Part shown: piece by piece, positions 26,601 to 36,849 of the stretch
Position numbering within the stretch: the stretch's first letter is position 1
Layout: each line of letters opens with the position of its first letter
Assembly: GCA_963556495.2 (NCBI GenBank)
Contig: OY747711.1
Location: forward strand, 37,924,914-37,988,913
Source: Valencia hispanica
Lineage: Eukaryota; Chordata; Actinopteri; Cyprinodontiformes; Valenciidae
Reading direction: 5' to 3'
DNA: 64,000 nt
Position numbers and translations under genes: made by a program
Notes under the pieces: generated by a model
Databases searched by the model: none
Told to the model about the DNA's origin: nothing
The model's input: only the letters and a program-made list of their open reading frames with translations

Positions 26601-29600
26601 TTTAATTGTTCGTTAATTCTTTCCCAGCTACATAATTAAGCTCTTTAAAAATATTATTTCTTAAATAACTTATAACAGTTTTAACATCTGAATGAGGCTG
26701 TAGTGCAGCTGACTTAAGGTATTTGTAACTTTACAAAGAATCAGCAGTATATTTACTTAGGGTGTTGTTGACAGTCTACTCAGTGGCATGCTTATATTGT
26801 TTATTTCCATGTGAAGTGGGTATTTGTTTTTATCTATTCAATCGTCAGGCTTTACTCTGTCAAATTTAATGTGAACCTGCAAGGACACATTTAGTACTAG
26901 CTGTGAAAAGGGCCTTATATTGTCCAAAGAGAGTGCAGTAAAGGTCAATAGAACAAATGAATGTAATGTCACTGCTCTAAATGGACATGTCTGATTTAGA
27001 TGATAGTATCCAAGATGCTAACGCTTATAGGCAGTAATGGGGAGATGTAGCAGACTAAATACAGAAAAGTCTGAAAATATAAATGAACTGACTGAAACTG
27101 CTATTGTTACTGCAATATAAACTCAGCAAAAAAAGAAACGTCCTCTGACTTTCAACTGTTTTTACTTTCAGTAAACTTATTGTGTGTAAATATTTGTATG
27201 AACACTAAAAGAGTCAACACCATAAGACAAACTAAAAATGTTTCACAGACATGTGACTAACAGAAACAGAATAATGTGTCCTTGAATGAAGGGAGGCTCA
27301 AAATCAAAAGTACCAGTCAGTATCTGGTGTGGCCAACAGCTGCTTGAAGTACTACAGTGCATCTCCTCCTCATGGACTGGACCAGATTTGTCAGTTCTTG
27401 CTGTGAGATGTTACCCCACTCTTCCACCAAGGCACTTGCAAGTTCCTGGACATTTCTGGGGGGAATGGCCCTAGCCCTCACCCTGCGATCAAACAGGTCC
27501 CAGACGTGCTCAATGGGATTGAGATCCGGGCTCTTCGCTGGCCGTGGCAGAACACTGACATTGCTGTCATGCAGAAATTAACGCACAGAACGAGCAGTAT
27601 GGCTGGTGGCATTGTCCTGCTGGAGGATCATGTCCGGATGAGCATGCATAAAGGGTACCACATGAGGGAGGAGGATGTCTTCCCTGTACCCCAAGGCATT
27701 GAGATTGCCTGCAATGACAACAAGCTCAGTCCGATGGTGATGTGATATACCGCCCCAGACCATGATGGACCCCCCACCTCCAAATCAATCCCGCTCCAGG
27801 GTACAGGCCTCGGTGTAACGCTCATTCCTTCGACGATAAACACGAATCTGTCCATCACCCCTGGTGAGACAAAACTGTGACTCATCAGTGAAGAGCACTT
27901 TTTGCCACTCCTGTCTGGTCCAGCGAAGGTGGGTTTGTGCCCATAGGTGGCGTTGTTGCTGGTGATGTCTGGTAAGGACCTGCCTTACAACAGGCCTACA
28001 AGCCCTCAGTCCAGCCTCTCTCAGCCTATTGCGGACAGTCTGAGCACTGATGGAGGGATTGTGTGTTCCTGGTGTGACTCGGGCAGTTGTTGTGGCCATC
28101 CTGTACCTGTCACGCAGGTGTGATATTCGGATGTACTGATCCTGTGCAGGTGTTGTTACACGTGGTATTCCACTGCGAGGATGATCAGCTGTCCTTCCTG
28201 TCTCCCTGTAGCGCTGTCTTAGGCGTCTCACAGTGCAGACATGGCAAGTTATTGCCCTAGCCACATCAGCAGTCCTCATGCCTCCCTGCAGCATGCCTAA
28301 TGCACGTTCACGCAGATGAGCAGGGACCCTGGGCATCTTTCTTTGGGTGTTTTTCAGTCGGTAGACAAGTCTCTTTATTGTCCTGCGTTTTTAGAACTGT
28401 GACCATAAATGCCTACTTTCTGTAAGCTGTTAAGGTCTTAACGATCATTCCACAGGTGCATCATCATTAATTGATTATGGTTAATTGAACATGCATGGAA
28501 AACATTGTTTAAACCCTTTACAATGAAGATTTGTAAAGTTATTTGGATTTTTAAAACATTATTGTTGAAATACACAGTCCTGAAAAAGGGACGTTTCTTT
28601 TTTTGCTGAGTTTATAACATATCATTGCAATTGCAGGTTTTGTTAACAAACATTATATTAATAACAAAACATATATGCTAAAAAAATTTCTAGCTCTAAA
28701 AATGTATTATAATCAAATCTAGTGAGGTGAAATGTAAATCAATGCATTGTTTGTAGAAGAATTGGCGAGCTATATCACTGTCCAACAAGGAAGTAAGATA
28801 ACCCTTAAAACCCATGCTTGAATCTTGTTCAATTTTGGGGGGCTTCATTTGTAAGATTTGATAGAAAATCAATATTTTTATTTTATACCGGCACAGCAAA
28901 AATCAAGTATTAACATCCTCTAATTATAACAACGTATTTCAGTTTTAGGTGTGTTTTAAAACAACAGACAGCTCAGCTGTTAAAAGAAAATGTTTTTCAG
29001 CATGACTGCTGACCAAAGATCCTCACAGATAACTGATTTCATTTTTTTTTGCCAGAGGTCTTTTCAATATGTGGACTCTCATCTAGGTAAGTAATACCTC
29101 AGGTGTGAAAAACATCATCTAAAATGATATGTTGGATTTGACAATGACTGCAAAAAAAAGGTAGTTTATCACGAAATAAAAAATCTGACCACATGATCCA
29201 GGTCATCAGCTGACCGGCAGCTCCGAAGGCTTTGTTCCAACTCAGGTGTCAAAACACCATCCTTCTTCAGGGTCTGAACCACAGACTGGGTCTTCTTAGC
29301 AAGAGAACTGAAGCATATGAAGAAAACAGGCAACAAGAAATCCATCTTAACCAAGGAAACCAATCACAGGACATCTTAACATTAACAACAGACACATACA
29401 AGTTATTGGCCTCAAAGATGAACTACTAGCACCATCTAGTGGCCGATGGCAGCTACATTGTCTCAAAAACCCTGCACACTGTAGTTGTTCATATAACTCT
29501 GTACCTAAATGAGTGTCCTTATGCAACCAGTTGATACTTATCAGATTTGTAGTAAGTAATGAGGTTGGACAGGTGATATTTATTGTGTTTACTATGCCAC

Positions 29601-32600
29601 ATTTGCCTACCATAACTCTTCATAGACCATTTGGACATCTCGAACTGCATCTGCGTCCATATGGTTGATCATCTCTTTGCGGTATCGCACCATGAAGGGA
29701 ACAGTGTTTTCCTCACGAAGCAGCGTAATGATATTTGCACAAACCCACTGGTCCACACATGTTAGGGTAGAGAGAAGCTGAGGAGCACAACAGGAACAGT
29801 AGAAAAGAGTGATAAAGAGAGTGATACAGTAATAAAGAGGAGAAAATGCCTGTTAAATACTTTTTCATGCATTTAGCTGTTAAGTCTTTTCAATTTAATC
29901 TGTGGACCATACTGCAAAAAGTGTAAGAAAATAATATAGCGAATTTCAAAAGGAACATGCAAACATGGACACTTTAATCTGCTTCCAATATGGATAGCTG
30001 GGTGAGGCAGGGTGTCTTTTTTATGAATAGGGAACAACATAGAGCAGAAGAGCACTAAATTATTCAATCCTTGCATCCTTCTTGTTTACATGGAGTCATA
30101 CTTCTAAGGCAGACATAATTGTACTTATAAAGCAGTTATCCCACATGAAGCCTATCATAGCTTTTGGAATAACTATTTTCTGTCACTAAAATCAATCCAT
30201 GAATCCATCCATTAATAGTGAAAGTTTCCTGAATGTCCCACTTGATCACCACTGAAATCTAGTTTTATATTGAGATTTTTGCATCTGTATGTCAGTAAAA
30301 AAGGGTCAGACATAAGTTATGTGCTCCTCACCTCAATCAGATCCCAATTCATATTGAGTTCATTCCTCAGAGACTGTGCTTTGGACTCCGGTAAGGTAGC
30401 TCGCTGTCTCTGGCACGCCTCGTTGGTCGGCTGTTTTTTTAGACTAGGCTCATCAAAAGTGAAGTCTTCCCCCTGTGCTTCCTCCTTCTTTACTTGGAGC
30501 CCAGATCGTGATGTCCCTTCATCTGGCCACCCATCTGCCTGATGGCCATCTGGCACAATAAATGAGATCCTCTAAAAAATGGAAATAAAAATATTACTAA
30601 AAAACAATATGAAGTGAGAAACTGAATGGGTAACGTGATCAAATTAGCCATATGCTTCATGAAGCCTTGTTGCTGGGATTATTTCAGAGAAAGATTCAGA
30701 TTCAGCTCAAGTTATAAATCAAGATCAGACGTTTTTCTGCTGTGCAAAAATAGCTTTAAATGGATATTGAAAGTATTTATCAGTTAAACTATAGTTTTAT
30801 TTATTTAGAATATTTGGACAAAACAATTAACTTATTTAACTCGGGCCAAATGTTTATTTTTTTCATCACCCAAGGTTATATTGTGTTGTTACAGATAAAG
30901 AATCCACACCATTGACACCAAGAAAGCACTACATATGTAAAACAGGACCTAACCCAGATCATTCTTGCATATTCTTGCTGAAGTGGCCATTATAATTACC
31001 TCTTCCTTCATTCTGACACTAGTGCCACTCTTGTCAACCTTCTGTTGTTCTGGGCTATCAGTCTGTGTTTTTCTTTCATTTTCTCCTAAATCAACCTCAT
31101 TAGTCTTTTTTCTCTTTGTTCCAGCAGTCATAGACATGGCAGAGTCTTTTTGTTCTGCTGCACGTTTGCGGGGTGCCCTTGGTTTAGGATCCTTGGGCAC
31201 TTTAGGGACTTTAGATTGTTTCGGAACTTTTGGTTCTTTTGGTTTAGCAGTCCTCTTTGGGGCTGCTTTCATCCCTCCAGCTGTAGGTGCTCTGGCAGTT
31301 TTGCTGGTAGCTTTTGTTAACTCCGGTGGCCTCCACTCCTCCATGTCTTCATCACTGCTCACCATCTGAGAAAAAGACCTAACAGTACACCAAGAATGAA
31401 AATTCAGCATCAATAAAGGAAGAAAAAAAAACTGTATTTTGCTAAATTATGCATATTTCTTTAACTGTTTTAAGATTTTCACATTACACAAACTTAAATG
31501 CATTTTGGTAGGATATTTTGTGATAGACCAACATACAGCAGCAACATAAAGGGAAATGATGAATGGCTGTCAATTTCTGTTTACAATTAAAGTTGTTTAC
31601 AAATGAAGTGCCGTGCATCTCTCTTGACTCTGTTTGATTCAATAATTTTGTTACAGTTATAATTACAAGTCAATTGGGGTATTTCTCTACCAGTTTTGTA
31701 CTGAGAGTCTGAACTTTTTGCCTGATTTTTCTTTGCAAAATAGCTCATGAACAGACAAATTGCATCAAGAAAACCTTGGACATTAAAGTGCCACAGGGTT
31801 CTATTTTCCGGAGTCTTTTACCGTTTTTATTTGCCTAGACTTGTCTAGCACTTAAACCATTCCATTGCAGCTCTGACTGCATATTTTTGGTTGTTGTCCT
31901 GCTGAAAGATGAAACTCCATCCCAGACTCAAATCTTTTACAGCATCTAACACTTTTTTCAGCACTGCCCAGTATTTAGCTCCCTCTTCTCATTAGCTCTG
32001 ACTGTGTCCCAGTTCATAAAAAATGAACTCCCCAGAACGACACTACCACCACTGTGTTTCACCGTAAGAATGGTGTGTTCAGGGTAATCTGTTGTTTTCG
32101 TTTTCACCAACACAAAATGCTTTGCATGTGGGCTAAAAAGTTCAAGCCTTGCCTCATCTGACCAGAAGACCTTCTTCAATATGTGTCATTTTCCCTTGCA
32201 TGGCTTGGGGCAACCTGTAAGCACAATTTCTTATGGTTTTCTTTTTAATCACAGCTTATTTCTTGACAATCTTCCATAGAGACCAGATTTATAGAGTGCA
32301 CAACTAACTCCTTAACCAGCATATTGGTTTAGGTTGACAGCAAGTCAAGATCAAATACACCCAGGTGGACTCGTTTTTATTAGTTAGGTAACTTAGGAAA
32401 ACAACTGGCTGCACTGGACTTTCATTAGGGATATCAGAGTAAAGGGTTCTAAAAACAGACATGCCACAGTTTTCAGATTTATATTTGTAAAACATGATGA
32501 AGACCATATATGTAGTTTTACTCAACAATTACGCACTACTCTGTACGCCTATTACAAAAATTCCAATTATATAAACCAAAGCCTATTTGTACGAATATCT

Positions 32601-32832
32601 TTGCAAGGTACTGTAGCCTTACATCTTAGAGGTAATATATTAACACGATATGAGGTCATTTAAAACCATCTAATCGCTTTGACCATGTCCATGAAGCGAC
32701 TTTACATAGAATAGTCAACGCACAGACTTATTGATATAAATAAGTAAACATAACTCACAGGTCGGAGTCAGTATTTTCATTTTCGTTGTACAGTACAGCT
32801 TTGGCTGTTGTTGCTCTGGGTCTTCGCATCAT
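12104..32832 (-). CDS. srbd1: S1 RNA-binding domain-containing protein 1 (SRBD1), 5' two thirds
   Basis: Thirteen phase-consistent coding exons on the minus strand: 32759-32832, 31000-31354, 30332-30571, 29611-29777, 29190-29307, 26387-26525, 25989-26085, 25659-25845, 15097-15200, 14454-14561, 13786-13943, 12375-12465 and 12104-12211. They give about 648 residues. Vertebrate SRBD1 has about 1,000, so the helix-hairpin-helix and S1 domains must lie off the left edge. The family is Tex-like: a lysine-rich N-terminus, a Tex N-terminal helical region, then a YqgF-type RNase H-fold domain ('[15 protein letters not shown]', '[11 protein letters not shown]'), HhH motifs and an S1 RNA-binding domain. 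A nucleic-acid-binding role is inferred from these domains; the exact function in fish is not known. The start is the first of two adjacent ATGs just after a splice acceptor, so a non-coding first exon is likely upstream. One intron spans 10.4 kb (15201-25658). Confidence 0.92.
12375..12465 (-). CDS. srbd1: srbd1 coding exon 12
   Basis: Reads '[20 protein letters not shown]' then 'KLRHLMIKY'. The acceptor must be the AAG just before 'gtcag' to give 'PTSQILHTD' across the junction, matching SRBD1. Confidence 0.88.
13786..13943 (-). CDS. srbd1: srbd1 coding exon 11: YqgF domain core
   Basis: Contains '[10 protein letters not shown]' and the signature '[18 protein letters not shown]'. The aspartate of the DPG motif is the expected first acidic residue of the YqgF RNase H fold. 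It is among the best conserved blocks of the gene in the window. Confidence 0.95.
14454..14561 (-). CDS. srbd1: srbd1 coding exon 10
   Basis: Encodes '[20 protein letters not shown]' followed by '[15 protein letters not shown]', the linker helix region before the YqgF domain. Flanked by TGCAG and GTATTT. Confidence 0.9.
15097..15200 (-). CDS. srbd1: srbd1 coding exon 9
   Basis: Reads '[20 protein letters not shown]' and ends 'TRWCISN', corresponding to the 'LAINRGE--K-L-VKV' block. The CAG acceptor and GTCAGA donor keep the frame with both neighbours. Confidence 0.9.
16200..16435 (+). repeat. Degenerate (AACTAAA)n-type repeat
   Basis: A run of imperfect 'aaactaaaactaa' units, common in fish introns. 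It has no coding potential. Confidence 0.8.
16480..17070 (+). mobile_element. Tc1/mariner relic
   Basis: Degraded sense-strand transposase text is recognisable from phrases such as 'gaactgacgagacaaaagtg' (the first catalytic Asp region, 'DETK') and 'ccagcaggacaatagtcc' ('QQDN'-type, the second catalytic region). Both terminal repeats are unclear, and many stops interrupt every frame. Confidence 0.65.
17453..17689 (+). CDS. Orphan exon-like frame inside the srbd1 intron
   Basis: A 78-codon frame begins immediately after a good acceptor ('tgaccttttcag') and ends at TAG just past a (CA)n run. In the same frame a TGA lies just upstream of the acceptor. Codon third positions are rich in G and C, unlike the AT-rich surroundings. 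The peptide is basic then His-rich: '[20 protein letters not shown]' followed by '[11 protein letters not shown]'. It is on the strand opposite to srbd1. I do not recognise the protein. It could be a terminal exon of a nested gene, a retroposed fragment of a cytoplasmic tail, or chance. No partner exon was found. Confidence 0.4.
17648..17686. repeat. (CA)n microsatellite
   Basis: About 16 CA units, then an imperfect continuation. It forms the His-Thr end of the orphan frame at 17453-17689. Confidence 0.95.
18080..18245 (+). repeat. L2-like LINE 3' tail
   Basis: Contains 'gaactgcagcaaagagtg' and 'cttgttttctgtaaaatcgc' followed by 'ttgagacgacgtgtg'. This layout is typical of a teleost L2-like 3' tail. 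A related head phrase occurs at 60977-60997. Confidence 0.5.
18700..19500. other. Unassigned intron sequence, possible old element
   Basis: Mixed AT-rich and CpG-containing sequence with short open frames on both strands and no recognised family. It may hold a degenerate DNA element, but no terminal repeats were confirmed. Confidence 0.3.
20405..20735 (+). repeat. Ubiquitous teleost interspersed repeat
   Basis: Carries the hallmark phrases of a repeat found in most teleost genomes: 'tgtctatacccgcttatgc', 'agtccatcacagggcaacac', 'tttttggactgtgggagg' and 'agggagaacatgcaaac', ending in 'gatcccaggacctc'. The 167-residue open frame across it is incidental. Confidence 0.85.
21740..22425 (+). mobile_element. 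Tc1/mariner relic
   Basis: Sense-strand transposase remains. The open stretch at 21901-22242 reads in the style of the middle of a Tc1 transposase, and the 3' end closes with 'gggtatgaatacttttacaa', the same family terminus as at 10.2 and 32.6 kb. The 5' limit is uncertain and the frame is broken. Confidence 0.65.
22540..22870. other. Non-repetitive intron block, candidate regulatory sequence
   Basis: This part of the 10.4-kb srbd1 intron does not resemble a known repeat and has balanced base composition. It could be a conserved non-coding element, but nothing in the single sequence proves that. Confidence 0.25.
23495..23595 (+). repeat. LINE 3' end with ATTCT tail
   Basis: Contains 'tgtcactttgctgctgttac' and 'ctttgtgggacaataaagg' followed by 'attctattct'. 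The same family occurs inverted at 48830-48990. It is a Rex-like LINE end. Confidence 0.65.
23940..24490. other. GC-rich non-repetitive intron block
   Basis: An unusually GC-rich segment for this intron. It has a C-rich run (24147-24182) and CpG-containing flanks, and no coding exon or repeat is recognised. It is a candidate intronic regulatory region only. Confidence 0.25.
25659..25845 (-). CDS. srbd1: srbd1 coding exon 8
   Basis: Encodes '[18 protein letters not shown]', a Lys/Gln-rich insertion, then '[20 protein letters not shown]', which matches the SRBD1 'DKF-Y-F-CNI--I-PHQ' block. A 10.4-kb intron follows. Confidence 0.93.
25989..26085 (-). CDS. srbd1: srbd1 coding exon 7
   Basis: Short exon ('[20 protein letters not shown]'), matching the 'GxxHILAD-IA' block of the family. 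The donor is GTGAAA, phase 2. Confidence 0.9.
26387..26525 (-). CDS. srbd1: srbd1 coding exon 6
   Basis: Reads '[20 protein letters not shown]' and then '[10 protein letters not shown]', matching the PYK-x-K-RA-x-A-LGLE block of Tex proteins. Flanked by TGCAG and GTAGGG sites. The Tc1 element at 27.1-28.6 kb lies in the preceding intron. Confidence 0.92.
27118..28614 (-). mobile_element. Nearly intact Tc1-like transposon
   Basis: A complete element of about 1.5 kb with short inverted ends: 'aactcagcaaaaaaagaaac' at the left and its reverse complement at the right, each next to a TA (27116-27117 and 28615-28616), the Tc1 target duplication. One full-length transposase frame is present on the minus strand, damaged only by two in-frame stops. 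The element sits in the intron between srbd1 exons 5 and 6, in the same orientation as the gene. Confidence 0.92.
27317..28336 (-). pseudogene. Tc1 transposase with two nonsense codons
   Basis: A 339-codon frame with no frameshift, broken by stops at 27785-27787 and 27578-27580. Domains in order: N-terminal helix-turn-helix pair (from '[15 protein letters not shown]', basic linker '[11 protein letters not shown]'), the first catalytic Asp in 'VLFTDESQF', the second in '[10 protein letters not shown]', and the Glu in '[12 protein letters not shown]'. Spacing between the second Asp and the Glu is 34 residues (DD34E), as in Tc1. The first stop may have arisen at an Arg CGA codon by CpG decay. 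The enzyme would cut and paste the element at TA sites, but this copy cannot make a full protein. Confidence 0.92.
29190..29307 (-). CDS. srbd1: srbd1 coding exon 5
   Basis: Encodes the continuing helical region ('[18 protein letters not shown]', '[10 protein letters not shown]'). The donor is the weaker GTCAGA. The next junction gives '[10 protein letters not shown]', as expected for the family. Confidence 0.88.
29611..29777 (-). CDS. srbd1: srbd1 coding exon 4 (Tex-N region)
   Basis: Contains '[19 protein letters not shown]' and '[19 protein letters not shown]', the most conserved N-terminal blocks of the Tex/SRBD1 family, followed by a GTAGGC donor, phase 2. Confidence 0.92.
30332..30571 (-). 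CDS. srbd1: srbd1 coding exon 3
   Basis: Eighty codons, phase 0 at both ends, from '[11 protein letters not shown]' to '[10 protein letters not shown]'. The last part matches the start of the Tex-like N-terminal region in SRBD1. Confidence 0.85.
31000..31354 (-). CDS. srbd1: srbd1 coding exon 2: acidic then Lys/Pro-rich linker
   Basis: Encodes residues ~25-143. An acidic start ('DEDMEEW') is followed by a low-complexity segment with short KVPK/KEPK-type repeats and then a charged stretch ending 'VRMKEE' at a GTAATT donor. This basic, probably disordered N-terminus is usual for SRBD1. The antisense open frame at 30965-31369 is only its shadow. Confidence 0.8.
31480..32617 (-). mobile_element. 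Tc1/mariner relic in the srbd1 5' region
   Basis: An old element between srbd1 exons 1 and 2. Left: 'tattttgtgatagaccaaca'. Right: 'gaatatctttgcaaggtact'. Antisense transposase text at 31958-32179 includes '[12 protein letters not shown]' (first catalytic Asp region) and '[13 protein letters not shown]', and it breaks after that. Same family as the 9.2-kb and 21.7-kb relics. Confidence 0.8.
32759..32832 (-). CDS. srbd1: srbd1 coding exon 1 (residues 1-25)
   Basis: Opens with two adjacent ATGs directly after a 'tttttctaacag' acceptor, then '[18 protein letters not shown]'. The donor is GTGAGT, phase 2. The next exon joins in frame only if the acceptor is the CAG at 31355-31357, giving 'SDLDEDMEEW' across the junction. 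Confidence 0.75.
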
Positions 32833-33215
32833 CTGTTAGAAAAAGTAAAAAGGTAGGTTACATTATATGAAAGCTGCAACCATAAAAACGCCACAATAAC
32901 AAACCTCCTAACCAGTGTAACTATCAGTGGCTTCAAATGAGCTATTGTTAAATTGTTGCCATTTCCTTGTATTTTATTAGAAAAGAAGAACAAGAGAAAG
33001 TAATAATATCCAATTTGACCTTCAAAATTGAAATTACATAAATAAATGTGAGCACGGAACAGTCGGCTAGCTCATATAAGCAAAGTGGGGTTTGTAAGCT
33101 TTTCAAATTTGCCTCTGCACGTTATTGCTAACGGTGCTAGACACATTTTCAAGGGGCCTTTTCATGTCCGACACTGTTTCTCCGTGTTGTATGAAGCGTA
33201 AGTAAATAAATGTAC

Positions 33216-33420
33216 CTTTATGACGCTAAGTATGTTTGGGGTATATGCTGCTGTTTCAATAAAATTACTAAAGCTGAACAGCAGCTTCCTGCAACAGTAC
33301 TGTTTCAACCAATCACAGCACGCGAAGCCCTTTCTCTTTAAATTAATTGCTGTATAATAGATTGGATACCGCCCCCTACCGTTTGGTAGTGCGTAGATCA
33401 CAGTTAGTTAGTGATCGTAG
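33216..33420 (-). promoter_or_regulatory. srbd1: Candidate srbd1 promoter and 5' UTR exon
   Basis: The first coding exon begins at an acceptor, so a non-coding exon is expected upstream. A possible donor (GTACAT on the minus strand, 33211-33215) would end it at 33216. An inverted CCAAT box ('accaatcacag', 33308-33318) next to CpG-containing 'cacgcgaag' supports a promoter here. This is inference, as no transcript data are available. Confidence 0.4.
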
Positions 33421-33779
33421 GTCTACTTTATTTCGAACCAGAAATTAAGAAAAACAAGAACAAAAGATAAAATTACCACAAAACAAACAGAACAAGAAAA
33501 AAACCGTAAAAACAAAAAAAGAGAAAAAGTTGACATCCCAAACAAAATGAATAAAGTTTCAATAGAGTTTGAAAAAAAAAAACATAATGAAGTAGGATGA
33601 AGCAATGCTTGCTTTCTTCCCACCCTACATTGCCTTCATAAAACTATAATATTTGTAAAAACAGAACACAATATCAAAGTATAATGACTTGATTATAACA
33701 ACATCAGAGCAAATTAACAGTCACATATCATTCTTCACATATCAATCTAGTTTGTATCTGCCATAAATAAGGTATTTGT

Positions 33780-34700
33780 AAAAAAAAAAATTTGCACTAT
33801 ATTTAATATGATAATTACATATTTTGTTTAATTCTTTTCTCTGTATGATTCCATTTAAAAAAAATTCACAAATTGAAATACACATAATTTTGAGTTTGAT
33901 TCTGGAATGTCATATCCTTGTCTCAGATTATGTCCTCCTTATCAGCAGGGTTCTTTTACTAACTCTATATCCTACATAAATAATGCATTCATAAATTTTA
34001 TTAGGCCTTGCTTCCTCACCAGCACACCAGTGCTTCGAGCAACTGTTAATTAAACATGCCTTACTTGAGGTTTCCATTCAATTTTGTGATCGAGGATTTC
34101 CCCTAGAAATATATTTTTATTCACTCTTTCTATGGGAATGCCATTTATTGTTACTGTCAAGTGTATTTACATTACGATTTCCAAACAACATGATTTTAGT
34201 TTCATTTTAATTCAATTATATTTTATTTAAGTCAAACCATTCCATACATAAACCTTCAAACCTCTATAACAAAGTAATAAAATAAAAATGTACACTAGAA
34301 ACTTAAATTACTATGCATTGCTCAGCTACAGTGATCAGCCCATTTTGAGGATGTTTTCTGAATCTATTTCTTTGTTATTTTTCTATTTATTTATTCCTTT
34401 TTTTAAATTAATTATTGTTCTACACTGGCTGCTTCCATTAACATTTGTTATTCTCCATGTCTACCCCTGTTGCTCCCTTGTTTCCCTGCCATGGCCCAAC
34501 CTTCATGTAAGTTATGCATTTAGACTATCATTTATTAAATCTTTCACCATGAACCTCCCAAACATCTGTCTGCAGTTTGGTCTGAACAAAACATTCCCTA
34601 ACACAACTGAAACCGTTTTGAAATTATTTATCATGCTTACATTTCTTTTACATCACATAACCACTGGGTTGTAACAGGGACATGTGCACCTTTTGAGAGC
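33780..34700. other. AT-rich intergenic spacer
   Basis: Between srbd1 and cd74. The plus frame at 34288-34674 is a Leu/Phe-rich chance frame with no family resemblance and no splice context. Nothing else is recognised. Confidence 0.5.
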
Positions 34701-34715
34701 CACTGTACTTGCATA

Positions 34716-35588
34716 CAGTGGCTTGCAAAAGTATTCGGCCCCCTTGAACTTTTCCACATTTTGTCACATTACAGCCACAAACATGAATCAATTTTCTTGG
34801 AATTCCACGTGAAAGACCAATACAAAGTGGTGTACACGTGAGAAGTGGAACGACAATCATACATGATTTCAAACATTTTTTACAAATAAATAACTGAAAA
34901 GTGGGGTGTGCGTAATTATTCAGCCCCTTTTGGTCTGAGTACAGTCAGTTGCCCATAGACATTGTCTGATGAGTGCTAATGACTAAATAGAGTGCACCTG
35001 TGTGTAATCTAATGTCAGTACAAATACAGCTGCCCTGTGACGGCCTCAGAGGTTGTCTAAGAGAATGTTGGGAGCAACAACCCCATGAAGTCCAAAGAAC
35101 ACACCAGACAGGTCAGGGATAAAGTTATTGAGGAATTTAAAGCAGGCTTAGGCTACAAAATCTAAAATCTAAATCCAATCGAGGAATCTGTGGCAAGATC
35201 TGAAAACTGCTGTTCACAAACGCTGTCCATCTAATCTGACTGAGCTGGAGCTGTTTTGCAAAAAAGAATGGGCAAGAATTTCAGTCTCTAGATGTGCAAA
35301 GCTGGTAGAGACATACCCTTAAAGACTGGCAGCTGTAAGTGCAGCAGACGGTGGTTCTACAAAGTATTGACTCAGGGGGCTGAATAATTACGCACACCCC
35401 ACTTTTCAGTTATTTATTTGTAAAAAAATGTTTGGAATCATTTATGATTTTCGTTCCACTTCTCACGTGTACACCACTTTGTTTTGGTCTTTCACGTGGA
35501 ATTCCAATAAAACTGATTCATGTTTGTGGCTGTAATGTGACAAAATGTGGAAAAGTTCAAGGGGGCCGAATACTTTTGCAAGCCACTG
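34716..35588 (+). mobile_element. Young non-autonomous Tc1-like element with long inverted repeats
   Basis: Arms of about 212 bp (34716-34927 and 35377-35588) are about 95% identical by eye as reverse complements. They start 'cagtggcttgcaaaagtatt' and are flanked by TA on both sides. The 450-bp core keeps a transposase start (ATG at 35085, 'MKSKEHTRQVRDKVIEEFK') joined directly to the region around the last catalytic Glu ('NPIEE'), so most of the enzyme is deleted. It would need a transposase supplied in trans. Confidence 0.92.
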
Positions 35589-36849
35589 TATCTATGAAAT
35601 AAATTACTTTTCATGCTCCACATCGTCACATATGTACAAAGATCATACCTGATGACATGAGCCATGTATGTTTGCTTTATGAACTCTAACACGCGGTTAT
35701 TGAAATGTTTGGTGGATGAGGGCCGCTGGGACGCCACAAGATCTAAAACAGTGATTATTAGTATATCTGCTTAGAAAGACCCATCAACTCTGAGAAAAGG
35801 CACACTTTTCCACTATTCACAGTTCCATTAATATATAAGAAGACCGGAAACCCAGAGATGTAACTTTACCAAATTCCATAAAGTTCTCAAATGTCCTCAA
35901 TAATAAATTTAGGATAGGGGGAAATATGTCTGTCCCACTGACATTTGTCAAGAATAATCCAAGACTTGTGTGAGAATCCTCAAAGAGCTAAGCTCCTGAT
36001 GTTGTGTTCAAAAGCTCTGCCAAATGTAACTAGTAACACCTACAGTTTTTCCCATCACTTAAAATCAATTTGCTGAGAATTTTCTGTATCAATATTTCCT
36101 TCTTTATTCATAAATGTTTATCCAGTTCAGTTATTTTTCTGATGTAAACCCATTTACAAAAACGTTTTTCATCTCTGAAGACTGTGATCAGACTGCAGGC
36201 TGAAATCTGAACTACCTGTATTAGGCACAACTTCTCTGAAACTACCACAGTGACAGGTAGTCAAAAACTAGGAAGACAAACTGGAAATTCCCCAAGAAAT
36301 ATGAGGCAACGACAACTATCAACCACAGCAAGGATCTGAAAAATGTCAAAAGAGTCACAGATGAAGAACAGCAGACTATAGACTATCTCAGATATATGTT
36401 GTTAGATCTTGTATGATTGTGCTTCCTGTTGTAATTTTGTGATCTAGGTTGTTTATTTCAAATTCTTAAAGTTATTAAAGGTGTATGAAGCCAATATTAA
36501 GTTATTCGTAAACCGGGTAATGTCATTTCACTGGTGCTGTATCTCATTTCACAAATCTCCAACCAGATATCCGACATCACATACAACCCTATGTAAGCTT
36601 CAAAGAGTTAATGGATTCATCATTAGACACTATCAATGAATAGATACAGGTTATCAAGGTGATATCAGCAAGTAATATTACTTTGGAGTAGCATTGATTA
36701 TATATAAAACTCTTTGTGCCTGCTTTGGAAATCCAACAATCAGTGCCTTTCATTATTTCTGAATAATCTAACTCATTCAAAAGCTAAATGAAAAACAGAT
36801 GAACAATTGTTTTCTTACAGTTATGTATAAACCCTTAATACTATATTAT

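Noticed and set aside
30965..31369. A 134-residue hydrophobic plus-strand frame
   Set aside because: Exact antisense of srbd1 exon 2; the Leu/Phe-rich look comes from complementing Lys-rich codons.
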